64,000 bases of DNA from Tenrec ecaudatus (taxonomy: Eukaryota; Chordata; Mammalia; Afrosoricida; Tenrecidae): positions 143,508,721 to 143,572,720 of the forward strand of contig NC_134530.1 of assembly GCF_050624435.1 (NCBI RefSeq), read 5' to 3'. A program made the position numbers and the translations under genes. Below are positions 9,798 through 21,769 of the stretch, one piece after another (within the stretch, counting starts at the first letter, position 1; every line of letters begins with the position of its first letter). Below the pieces are notes generated by a model that was given only the letters and a program-made list of their open reading frames with translations, was not told the DNA's origin and searched no databases.

Positions 9798-11947
9798 TCT
9801 AACCCAAGTGTTGCAAATATACAGAAAACTGCCCGTACAGAGTCGAGACATCCAGCTCTATGTACACCATGCGAAAGGAAATGGCTGTGTTTTTGTTCTG
9901 TTTCGTGGCATTTGGTTGACGGGTGTCTGACTTTGTGGTGGGACTGACATGGGTCCCGGAAACTTGATCCCACCTCACATGCAATTTTCTGTCCCGAGGG
10001 AACGGAAAACTTGGGTGCTTTGAGCACATGCAGTAATGGTCTTAATACTGCTTTACACTTTGGAAGGCAGGCGGCTGTCTCACAGCTTGGGGGCTGAGGG
10101 GTGGTGGCGTGGCGTGACTGAACAGGGAGGGACCACATGCTCAGAAAGGGACCGAGAGACGAGGGCTGGGGTAGGGGTTTCACGACAGGCATTGGGGACC
10201 CTGAGCGTTTCTGTGCAGGAGGGGGGAGCAGGCGCCCAACACAGGAGGTGGGCAGACTCGTCCAGGAGCACGGGGAGGATGGCAGGTGCACTGGCTTGCA
10301 CACGACACAGTTCACACACGTACATATGCGCACACACGCATACACAAGGGAACATGTTCGTTCACATGACTTCAACGAGAAGGCTTTAAAAATGTATTGG
10401 TGTGTGGGTGGGGGGGTGCAGACAGCAAATTGTTGGAGAGAAGTTCAAATTAACAATGTGGTTCCAAAGGCTACCGAGAAACCAATGTGCGTCCTGCTAT
10501 TTCCATTCTCCTCCAGGAGGGTGGGCCTCTGGGCACCCTCACCCCCACCTGCCCCAGCTGGACAAAAAGGGGCAGATGGAACTGAGGGTCTGGCACTTGT
10601 TGACTCTGGTGTCACACGACAGACCTTAAACTTGGGTTTTGTCCAAAGGCTGCTTTGGAAGGTGGTGGCAGAGTTGAGAGGCTGAGTGCCTTCCAGTCTG
10701 AGCAGTTTCAAGCTTCTGGGCTCTGGCCACTACTCACAGGGCCTGCACTCTCCTGCTCTCTCTAAAAAGAGAGGGGTGTGTGTCTCTCTTCACCTGGACG
10801 GTTCGTCTGGAAAACAAATGCCTGAAGCCAGGCCAGCCCAGCCAGCTAGGGTGGAGCAGGGGAGAACGGAACGTCCCGAGCTGGTTCTGTGCACCCTGTC
10901 GCTATGAGGAAGGCCGGGCTCAGAGTCAGAGAGGTGGCCCTGGGTAGCCGGTTTGGGGGCAGGCAGAAAGCCCTCCACGGCAGAGCTGCCACACCGTCAG
11001 AGGGCTCTACACTTCTCAACAGCGTCACCTGCCAATGAACCACCTGCATGTCCCTCTGGCCAGGGACTCAAACTGGGGAGAATCCAAAAGCTCCTGGGGC
11101 CCAGGGCGCACGTTCACAGACAGGAAGGACAGACAGACGGTGGGCGTCTCATCTAGATTGAAGAGTCAGTTCTGTTTCCATAATGCCAAGTGCCACTGCC
11201 AAAACCTGAAGAAAGATGCCCCTTCTGCCCCCCCCACAGCGATAGGCCAGGCTCTCCCCTCAAGACAAATGCTCCCGAAGGCCAGATTCGAGCGCTCTCC
11301 TTGCTCAGAAGCTCTCCTGATGCTGTTTCACTCTCCAGCCTAGAGTAAGCCATCGGGGAATGTGCTGGGCTTGCTCACAGCACGCAAACCACCAGTGCCC
11401 GGCAGCCAGGGGGTGCTCCCGAGCCCACCCACAGCCCAGAGTTGCCGCCTGCAGGGCGGTTTCTAAGAGCCTGAGTCAAAACCACTGCTGCTTGTGTCTG
11501 TAGCCACGAAAAGTGGGCATTTTGTTTGCCAACTTCTGGAAGAAAACATCCCAACCAGTCCCTGAACCAAACGCCAACGTCATCTCTGTGAGGAGGAGAC
11601 CACCAACTGGCATCTGCTCACAACGCACATAGGCCCGCCTCCTACCACACAGCTCCCACCCTCTGCCCTCCCACCTGCTAAGAACCTTGGGGGTCCTGGT
11701 GACATAGTGCAAGTCAAAGGCTCCGGGAGAGGCCTACAGGGCTCCCTCGGGAGGGCGGGCCCTGTCCTACCTGGCTAGAGAACGACCTCTCCCCAGTGTG
11801 TCACCGCACGGTGATGTCCCACTGGTAGCCCTCTAGAGCAGGGTCTCCAGGGCTGGGAGTCTCTACAGAAGCAGAATGCAGCACCCTCCCTCCCCCTGAG
11901 GAAGGGCTGTCAAGTTCAACTGCCCTTTGCAGCCAAGCCGTGGGAAA

Positions 11948-12140
11948 ACCAAACCAAACTCACTTCTACTGACCCGCGGCGACCTGGAGGGCAGGGAAGA
12001 ACTTCCCTCAGGGTTTCCAGCAGACGGGGAGCTGTTCACAGGAGTAGAGAAGCCTCATCCTCCCACCCCCAGTGGCTGGTGGCTTTGAACTGCTGACCTT
12101 GCGGTTAGCAGCCTGACATATAACCACTCTCTCACCGCAT
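11948..12140 (-). mobile_element. AfroSINE in SORT1 3'UTR
   Basis: The plus strand reads AACCAAACTCACTT, then CAGGAGTAGAGAAGCC and GACCTTGCGGTTAGCAGC, the reverse complement of the SINE. It is in the same sense as SORT1, so it would be part of the mature 3'UTR. Confidence 0.88.
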
Positions 12141-13714
12141 GGAGTGACAGGAGAGGCCTCTTCTGGGCAGGGGGAAGGGAGTGCAGTGCTCCCTGTCGAG
12201 GAGTTGGGTTTTATCTTTGGAATTATTTGAAAATTTAAAACCACTCAAGGCTAATTTACCTCTCCTGAAAGTCTGTACTTGCCTTAACAGATAGGAATTC
12301 TCTTCACAAAAAGTTAGTTTTAGTCTCTAGCTGATGGTCCCTGAAAGCTCTCCACCCACTCCCTCCCCCGCGGCCGGCTGCTGTCACCCTCTTGCTAAGG
12401 CCTTCTGATCAGGGCTGATTTGGCACAGTCTTGCCACCGTGGGAACTACCAGCAAAATGGTGGCTACAGGGAGAATGTCCCAATCACAATTCCTGGGAGA
12501 AACTGTGCCCAGCGCCTGCAGTGCCATATCCAAGCCGCACACAAAGCCATTGCTGCAGCCTTCCAGGACAGCACGTCCACTCCCGCTGCGTCCTCGAACT
12601 GAGTCCGTGTGGGAAAACGTGCAATGGGAAACTTGCTTTGATTTAAACTGTGACCTTAACCCAGAGCACTGGCCGGGCTGGGAGAGAGTTCTCCATTGGT
12701 TCAGCCCAAAGCTTCATGCCAACACACTATGTGGCCAAGCTGGGAGGCGGCGTGAGGAGGCGAGCCTGGGCACCAAAGTAGCTTCGCTTGCTTGCTGCCT
12801 TCTGAAGCCTACCCATGGGCCACACCCTGCGTCCGGGGTCCAGGCGGGAAGGCAAGCTGAAGGCAGCGGATGGCAGCCACTTTCAACATCCCGCAGAAGG
12901 TGCCAAACAGGCAGACTGCTGCTCAGGCCCAGGGCTGCCCGCGCAGAGTGCGGTCCATCCCAGAGCAGAGCAGGCGGCCAGGGCAGCCACCCTGGGCAAG
13001 CCTGAAGCTTGTCCACTGGCACATACACACACAGAGCAAGGCTCGAGGGAGCTCGGAATAAATTAAGCATTTCTCCTTTAATAGGTGCTAAATCTAGTCC
13101 ATTCTCTGCCGTCCCCTTGCCCTGCCCCATGTGAAACATATTGCCCTTTAAAGTTTTCCTGATTTAATATCTTGGAAGCACAAGGTCCAGTTAGTTGCCA
13201 AAGGGCAATTAACAAGGGTATTGCCTAATTCAGTAGGGAAGAGAAAAACTGCCGTGTCGCTGGTCCCCGGGGGCTCGGGGCCGGGGCGGTGTGAGGAGCT
13301 GGCGTGCTGTCCTCGCAGAGCGGGCCGTTTTAGATGGGGAAAGCGTCCCAGGCCAGGCCGGTCCCTGCAGGCCATGGCTGTGTCCGCAGCGGCTCTCTGA
13401 GGGTGGCCAGCAGGGCCCAGGGGCAGCACCGAGCAAGCCGCGGGGCAGCCACCACAGAGCACACCACGAGTGGGGTTGGGGAACGTTCCCTTTAAATGGC
13501 ATTTCATTTCCCTTCAAAGAAAAAAAGGCAAAGTCCCAGCAAAAACAGCCCGTATCTTGTGGGGAGATAAAAAAGGACAGAACTTAAAAGGTAAAACAAT
13601 TCAAAGACTTCGCCTTTCGCTCAGGGCTGCCCGCCCTGCGGCGCGTTTCTCTAGCGCGGGTCCTTTTGGCTTGGATGGAAGCAGCAGAAACAGAGCGGGC
13701 CTCGCCGCGGGAAG

Positions 13715-13720
13715 TTTATT
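13715..13720 (-). other. SORT1: Candidate proximal polyadenylation signal
   Basis: A second AATAAA on the minus strand lies only about 70 nt after the stop codon. If used, it would make a SORT1 mRNA almost without a 3'UTR. No clear downstream GU element was seen, so it may be unused. Confidence 0.25.
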
Positions 13721-13788
13721 TGCCCACCGCGGAGCCACAGGGAGGGGTGCGGTGGCCCGAGCGTGCGTGGTCCCAGCTCCGTGAAGAG

Positions 13789-13803
13789 CTATTCCAAGAG
13801 GTC
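13789..13803 (-). CDS. SORT1: SORT1 exon 20 coding end
   Basis: Only DLLE and the stop TAG (13789-13791) are coded by the last exon, as in human. Joined to exon 19 they give DDSDEDLLE, the acidic dileucine signal for GGA and AP-1 binding and Golgi-endosome traffic. The acceptor is ctttag at 13804-13809. Confidence 0.97.
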   Translation of the reverse strand, partial: DLLE

Positions 13804-16800
13804 CTAAAGAGAGAGACGTGCTTGGTAGGGGCAGCAACAGGGTGGGGCCCCTCGGAGGACAAAACCACCCCGTCTCAGGGCAAAACTCCCGAGTCTTGCT
13901 TGCAGGCAAGACGCTGCAGCTCCTCTCTCACACCCGCCTAACCTTGAATGAATCACTCCTGTTTGGACTTTTGGATCACCCCCGGGAGAAACCGGCTCAC
14001 CTCGTCTGAGTCGTCATGGTAACCGCTTTTATGGGTGTGGGGGGCCGTGTCCAAAGCATCCACGCTGTCCACCCCATTGGCCTCCGCGTGCTGCTGCAGC
14101 ACTGAGTAGCGATGCACCAGGAACCTGGGGAGGGCAGCTCGTCACCCCTGCCCCCTGCCAGAGGCCCGCTTCCCACAGGTGGCAGCAGCACCCCCAGAGC
14201 CCCCGCCGCCTGTGCACAGGACAGACCCTGGGTCTGGCCAGCTTTTGCCAGGGGCAGACCTGTCGGCCGCGTGGCCAGTCCTCCCGACCCGCGTCCGCGC
14301 TGCTTACCTTCCCCCACAGACGTACTTCTTCACAATGAGCACGCCTGCCACGACAGCGACCAGCATCAGCCCCACGACGGCCAGGATGATCGGCATGGAG
14401 CTGGACGTGGAGTTCTTGACGAAGCAAAACACACGCACACAGAGCATTTATCTGAACTGAAGCGACGGCTCATTCCCTCGGCCCGTTCCTCAGCCCTGAC
14501 TGATGGATGATACGCCTCCAGCCCCCAAGAGGACCTGCCCTGATGCTTCCAGCAGACTTTCACAGCCGGCAGAGGGAGAGCAGAGCTCCGACTGCGCTGC
14601 GGCCGTCAGACTCACACACACACACACACTCACACTCACACACGCGGTGGCTTCAAACGTCACTGTCACACACAGCTCCACGCTGCCGCTGCGGTCTTTG
14701 AGTGAAAGTGTGGGGTGCAAACGGGCTGTGACAGAGTGGTGGTTGGCATCTGCTCGGGCTCATGATGTGGCAAGAGGCTGCACCGCCACCGGTGCACACC
14801 AGCAAAGGCAATTTGTTGTGTGAGTGCGTGTAACTTGTTTCTTAGGAGTGGTGTGGTGTGTGTGTGGATTTTGTGCAGCTTATAAATAAATGCGATATAA
14901 CACAGCTTGTGACCTACCTGTCTCAGGGTGGGAGATAGGGAGTGTGTGTTTTCAATGTTATCCAAGAGAAGGCGGAGCTGGGCTCTGGGACGGGCTTTGT
15001 CCCTGTGGGTGGGAGTCCTGTGCAGTTACGCACGTAAACGCCCTAAGGGACGCAGATCCCGGGTGTCCAGGGCAGGGGTGCAGAGGAGGAGGAGCATGCC
15101 TCCATACACACACCCCCACACGCTCTCCTCCCATCCTCTTCCTAACCCCACCCCCTAGAAAATGCGAGGGCCCAGAACCGGAGACGGCCTCCCTCAACCT
15201 GGCGTTTTAAGAGGTTAGGAATCTGGGGTCTGGAGTCTGCTGCCTCCCATCACACTGGCAGCTGGCGCTCCTGTACCTGAGGGGCCCTCTTTCCCATCCC
15301 CTAAGACCCAGCCAGACAGTTCAGGTGAGCCGAGCTGCCATCACTCCACAGCTCGCTGCTCCAGGAAAACCAGCCCTTGGTTACCCGAGTGCAGAGTTCC
15401 ACTTTGAACACACACTGCACAGGACTCAGTGGCAAGGCTGGCTCACCTACAGGCCACTGCTGGCCTCGTGCCACTGGCCAGTTCTGGATCAGACCCCTGG
15501 GGTCTGTTCCCCTAGTGACTTCCGGCCTCAGTCCCATGCATCCGAGCCACCAGAGTTGATGCTAGCAACTTCCTCTCCACAGGGCAGCCGGCAGAGGGGA
15601 ACTGGCCATGAACAAGTCTTGATGCCTGATGGGTGCTCTTTCCTGGCAGGACAGGAAGCCCCGCAGGCAGCTAAGCTGGATCAAACTGGCACGCACCTGC
15701 TTTTCTGGACTCAGAAAGTTGCTCTTGCATTTCTTTTTCAAGTCTTTTATTTCTCGAACTGGATTCACCCCACCTTGGCATTTGTCTCCTGGAATTCTCC
15801 GGTATCTGAAAGGCGGTGAAAGCTTGTTAACAGATTGCAGGGACGCATCCCCAGGCTGTTCCCCACGGTCTGGAAACAAAATCTGAAAACTGGCCCTTAG
15901 CCCGCCTTCCGTTCAGGCCCGGGGTGGGGGTGTCATGTCAACCAGCGTCAGGCTCAGCCTGCGCGCTGCGTACCCGTTGGTCATGAGCTGCTCCTCTCTC
16001 CCGTACAGACAGAACTCCAGGTCGTGGCCCTTCAGCTCTGGCTGCTCCACACACTTGGAGTCATTCTCAGGGCGGAAATAGCCGAAGTCACTGCGAGAGA
16101 CGGCACATAAGGACGGGTTGTTTCACTGCGCCAAAAGACAGCGGGGCAGGGATGGCTGGGCGGCTACAAGGTAGCTCAGGAAGGCCTGTGCAGCCTCTCA
16201 AGAACATCCGCTTAGGAACCAGGCAGAGAGGAAAACTACTGGCAACGGAAAATTGTGTGTGTGTGTGTGTGTGTGTGTGTCCGCACGCTGCTTAGGACTC
16301 CCTGGAACGAAGCCCCAAGGCTGGGGCCCCTGCCAACCAAGCTGCTCAGGTCCAGGGAGAGGATGCAGAGGGTGGGGACCCAGGCACCCATGACAGAGAG
16401 GGCGTCACAGAGAAGCAGAGAGACTTAGCAGTTCATTTCTTTAGCTACAAATAACTCATCCCTTGAGGTCTCTGCCTTCCTTCTCCCCCATCTCTGTTGC
16501 CCCCAGCTCGAGATGGTCCTTGCCTTTTACCCTTCCTATGGCAGGGCCCTTCGGACCTCCACCCCACCTCATCTCCATGGCGTCTCCCCCAAGTAGCCAT
16601 GTCCTGTGTCCTCTGCTAGGCCGAGCCCCCAACCAGCATCTCCATCCCATCCGGACTTCCTGGCTGCATCAGCATGTGGAGGAGACCATCAGCCCAGCCC
16701 TCCCTCCCATTTCACCGGTGCCAGCTCCTTCCCTGAGCAACGATGACATCCACCTTGCTCCTGCTCAATCCGTCCACCTCCACCTCCTTCTCCTTTCCTT

Positions 16801-19800
16801 TGTGTTAGCATCTTGACCACTTCGCCTCGCTGCATCATCCGCATGCCTTGGGGACCCCTCTGGCCTCCCTCACCTTGACAACCTGCTTTGTGGCACCTGG
16901 CACACAGGCTGGGTCCCTACCCACACAGACCGCTATGCCGGCCATGTGACCTGACCTTAAGCCTGGACAGTCCTGACTCCAGGAGTCCACCTGGCAGAGA
17001 GCATGAGGGCCACAGCTGCCCTGCCCTCTCTGCTTTCTCACAACACCAGCATGCTCCCTGCCTGGTGCTGCAGGGCCCCCAGCCTGCTGACCCCCGGCTC
17101 CTGCTCAGTCTAGGCTTGGCACTGTCGTCTGGCCATTTCCCACAGCTTCCGTCGTCGCTGTCTGAGGCTCTTCCTCCACGTGTGCTTCATCTACTTCCCG
17201 CCATGCTCCGTCAGGAAGTCTGGGATTTGTTGCCAACTCTGCCCAATCACTACTTACGGGCATCCAGCACTCTACTCTGCCCAGCTCTGGAGAGTTGGGG
17301 TTCCCTCTCTCTGCACCTAGTGGATCAGCTGCAACAGCTCCCCACCACTGGGGAAGGAGGGCATGGATGAACCCGCTTCTCGGCCCCGGAGACCCCCAGC
17401 CCCAGGCTGAGGAAGGCTGGTACCAGAGGAAGTCCTCCAGGGTACAGCGGCAGATGGACGGCTGCTTGGTCACCACATAGTTTCGGCCGTTCTGACAGAC
17501 GGACGACTTGCGTAGCCGGAGGTACTGCTCTTTATAGCCCAAGATGCAGCCATCCTCATAATCCCCGGGGTCTGTGGAGTGAGCCAGCCAGACGGTGTAG
17601 TCCTGCTCTTCACCTACCGGACAGACAAGACAGACAGGCTGCTCGGGACACAGCCCCACACAGATCCACCCACCAGCAGCAGAGCCGGGAGAGGCCAGGA
17701 GAGCGGGGCACTCGGCTCCGCCTACTGCTTTCTCGCGGAATTGCAAACACAGAGCTGCGTTTGCCAGCAGTCTGTCTGCTAGCGGCTGGCATTTGTTTCT
17801 TCCTGTCAAGGGAGGATTCCTTCTATCTCACCAGCCATGTGAGCACTGGGCAAGCTTTGTTCGTTTCCTGGTGGGAAGCCGGACAGAGGGCCTTCAGTGT
17901 TCCTCCCACCCGAGGCTGTTGTCTCACGCTGTGACCTCACCGGGATAAGACACCCATGGGCCCAGGGCTTGGGCTCCATCTCACTATGGGCTGCTTCCAC
18001 CGCGGGATGGCAAGCACTCTCTCGCTAGCCCAGTTCACTGCGGCTGGCTGATGACAGCCGTGCCCAGCGGTTGGTCATCTACTCCTGGAAAAATGACACC
18101 TAAAGCCCATGCACTTGTTTTAATTCGCTGGGCATGCAAAGACCAGCATTCAGACCACCTCACTGCCGGGGAGTTGACCTTGACTCAGGGCGAGCCTGCA
18201 GGGCAGCGAGAACTGCCCCGCGGGGTTTCCCAGGCGGTTAGTCTCAGCAGAGGCAAGTCGACCTCCTTTCTCCTGGTGGTTCCAACCAGTGACCTTTTGG
18301 TCAACAGCTTAGAGAGCCTCCTCAATAGCAGGTGCGGATGCTGTTTGACTGGCAAGGAGTTAAGACTTTAGGGATAAGTGTAGAATTGCCTTTTGAAGCC
18401 AGCCCCTTACAGACTCTTTAGTGAGCTTGGGTCACCGAGGCCCTTGGGTATTAGGTCCTACTTAAGCATGCTACTGGACGGGCAAGGCCCTACCCAAGAG
18501 CTCTGCCTCCCCAGGAAGCAGTGAATTAGCAGGTGGAGGAAAAGGACCAGTCTGGCAGCCAGGACCAGAATGAAGCCACAGTGTTTTGATGCACACATCG
18601 CTCTCTGCTCTGTTCTGCCAACACGTGACAACAGGCCAGTGGCCACTGTTTCCTTCCCCCCTTCTTCAGCCTCCCCACTTTTCAGCATCTCTGCTGTTGG
18701 GGTTTGGGCTTGCTGGCAACTCTTCCAGGATACATTTGCAGTTCCCACTAGGAACAGTTCCAGGGTTGTTCAGTTGAAGCTACAGAGCTTGGACAGGGTC
18801 AGTGAGGGCTTCTGGAGCCTGGCCGGCGATGGGCATTCAAGCCAAAGACCTGCTGTGGAAATGCCCTCCAAACCCGGAGGTGCTCTGAATTATTCTAAGT
18901 AAATACTAGCAGGCCATTATTCTTAAATGCAGAGGGGGAGAGCAGCACCCACGACACGGGTCTCTCTGCCAGTCCCCAGGTACACTGTCCGACATGCTGG
19001 CCTTGAGCCCCATGTGGCTAGTCGCGACATTCAGGCTTTCTGTAAAATCAAAGTGTAAAATGTGCACTGGATTTTGGAAGACTGAGTTGGGAAAAAAGAA
19101 CGTAAAACGCATCATCAGTGATTCTTAAAATATCGCTTACATGTTGAACTTCTATTTTGGACTATTTTACTGAGTGGATCACGTCACTAACATTTATTGC
19201 ACCTGGTTGCTTTTTCCATGTGGTGAGCAGAGAAGTTGCACGTGACCTTCAGTGCTAGCCCACAGAAATGCTCTCGCCGCCATTCACAGCTCCACCCTCC
19301 GCCAGAATGCACGGCAGCCTCCCCGTGCTTCCGCTTGGTCTAGCTAAGAGACATTGCGAGTTGCGGGCAGACCAGGCCTGAGGAGACACTCACAGTTCCT
19401 CTTGAGGATGTCTTTGAAGTCGATGGTGTAGGAGACCCACTGGCGGCTGAGGAATGACTCGGTGAAGCCCCAGATGCTGATGTTCATGGAGCGGGCCCCC
19501 GGCTCCGAGGCCAGGCCGGTGAAGTAAATGGGCTCCGGGGTGAACGTGTAGGTTTGCCAGCACTGCCCCTCATCTGTGGAGAACCTGAAACCACCAGGGA
19601 GGAAGATCATGACCCAGGACCCAGGCTCAGTGGGTCATCAGGAAGCCACCCCATGGCATGACCCCACCCTGAGAATGTCCCTCCTACAGAGGGTGTGGCT
19701 CCCTGCCAGGCACCTCTGTTACAGTTGACTGCTCTCAGTTAAGAAGGAGAGCAGAGGGCAGAGTGGGTAGGGGTTCTGCTGAGAATGAATGTTTTCAGTA

Positions 19801-21735
19801 GTAAAGGGAAGTTAGCGCTTTACAAGGTAGCTGCTTCAGGCCCAGTGAGCTCGGCTCCCCAGGAAGCCGCCCTCCTGCCCTACAGAAGGCAGACATCTGA
19901 GCTGGGGTTCCAGAACTGACCCGTCCCATCCCCTCTCCTCCCCTGGGCAGAGCGGACGGAGATGAGCTCATGCATACTTAATCACATTGATAGGATGGCT
20001 GGTGTGCTCGATGGCCGCGATGATGCCCCCGGAGTCCAGGATGGTGTAGTAGTGGGGTCCTTCCAGCATCTTCGCCCAGGAGTAGCCCCCATCATCTGAG
20101 ATGTACACATCCGGGACCATGACCGAGATGGCGTCGCCCACGCTCCCTGCAACACAGCCACGTCCTGGTCAGTGCAGGCTGGCCGCCCAGGGAAGGCTTG
20201 GAGGGGGCTCGTTCTGACTACTGCCCTTGTGGCCTCTTCTGGAAGGGGCACCCTTGTCAGTTTGTGATGCTGGAAGCTCCCTCTGCAGGGTTTCCAGTAC
20301 ACTCAGGGCCACTCACCGTGGGCAGGTTTCAGGGCATTTCCACAGTAAGGCAGAGTAGGAAGCAAGGTCTGGCAGCTTGCTTCAGAAAACTAGCCAGTGA
20401 AAGCCCTATGGCTCACAAGAGAATGCTACTGTTGTCTGACGTGGTCGGGAGATGCGCCCGCCACAATGATAGGCCTGTGGCGCCCATCACCCAGGGCACG
20501 GCACACGTGGGGCGGCATCTTGGGTTGTGGCCCGTGACTCGGTGCTGACTCAATGGCAATGAACCACAAAGGCCCCGGGAAGAGACCCGGCCAAGCTGGG
20601 AAGTCTAAGAGGAACCCAAAGCACCCGAGGCCTGCCAGAGCCGTCTCCGGGCCAGCAGTGTGCCCGCTACTGCGTCCGTGATGGCGAGGCGTGCCAGGGG
20701 CCTTACCGTGAGCGATGACGATGCCTACGGCGTTTGGCTCCGAGAGGGGAGCCATGGGGACGTTCAGCTTCTGGGAGATGCTGTAGGACGCATGGATATG
20801 AAGGCTGCACTGTGGGGACAAAGGTGCGCTTTACTCCCCTCAGAGCCTCTCGACACGCTTCCAGGCAACCCAGCCCTCAGGGGCACGCCTGATACCAGCG
20901 GGCATGGGGGCACTAATCTGGTAGCTGTTAATCTGATGATACGGTATCTTCCCCCCCCAACCCCCCCCCTCCCGTGCAGTCCGCCTTCATTTCCTTTCTG
21001 CATGACCCCAAGTGTGAGTCCACCCAGCTACACAGGGTGAACGCGTGACCTATTGCAGCCAGGATACAAGATACTACAGGGATCGGGAACAGGACCTGGC
21101 TGCCTTTCCTGCACACACTGCAGACAGAGCTCCACCTGACAGTGGCTCCGCTGGAGCACCCTCGGGGGTGGGAGGGGCGGGAGGGGCGGGAGGGGCGGGA
21201 GGGGCGGGAGGGGCGGGAGAGCACTAGCCGTGCAGCAAGGGGAGGTCTGTGATAAAGTGGGCAAGGACGGCCAAAAACCCAAACCAAAACACAGCAGAAG
21301 AGAGACTGACAGGCAAGACCCTTCATCCCCAGCCAGAGGCACGAGCTTGCCCCACCAGCATGCCCAGTGGTGAGAGAGGGAGGGAGGGAGGAAGAGAGAG
21401 AGAGGAGAGGAGAGGAGAGGAGAGGAGAGGAGAGGAGAGGAGAGGAGAGGAGAAAGATAGGAGAGAGAGACGAGAGAGGGGGGAGAGAGAAGAGAGAGAG
21501 AGAGGAGAGGAGAGGGGTAGAGAGAAGAGAGAAAGTTAGAGAGGAGAGAGAGAAGAGAGAGGGGAAGAGAGAAGAGAGAGAGGAGAGGAGAGGGGGAAGA
21601 GAGAAGAGAGAGACGAGAGAAAGAAAAGAGAGAGAAGAGTGAGAGGAGAGAGAGAGAAGAGGGGGAGAGAGAAGAGAGAGAGAAGAGAGAGGGAGAGGAG
21701 AGAGGGTAGAGAGAGAGGAGAGAGGGGAGAGAGAG

Positions 21736-21769
<34 letters not shown>

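Larger units (their letters stand above)
9775..13788 (-). other. SORT1: SORT1 3'UTR (3' end inferred)
   Basis: From the stop codon leftwards there is no splice or coding signal, and an AATAAA at 9792-9797 (minus strand) would end a 3'UTR of about 4.0 kb. That agrees with the long SORT1 3'UTR of other mammals (about 4 kb, from memory). Apart from an AfroSINE at 11948-12140 the stretch is mostly free of recognisable repeats. The end point is an inference. Confidence 0.7.

Noticed and set aside
13997-14427. Minus-strand frames of 106 and 132 codons
   Set aside because: They are wrong-frame read-through of SORT1 exons 18 and 19 and their intron.
17105-17809. A 234-codon minus-strand frame taken as one gene
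   Set aside because: Only its middle (17424-17613) is coding, as SORT1 exon 15; both ends are intron with good splice sites between.
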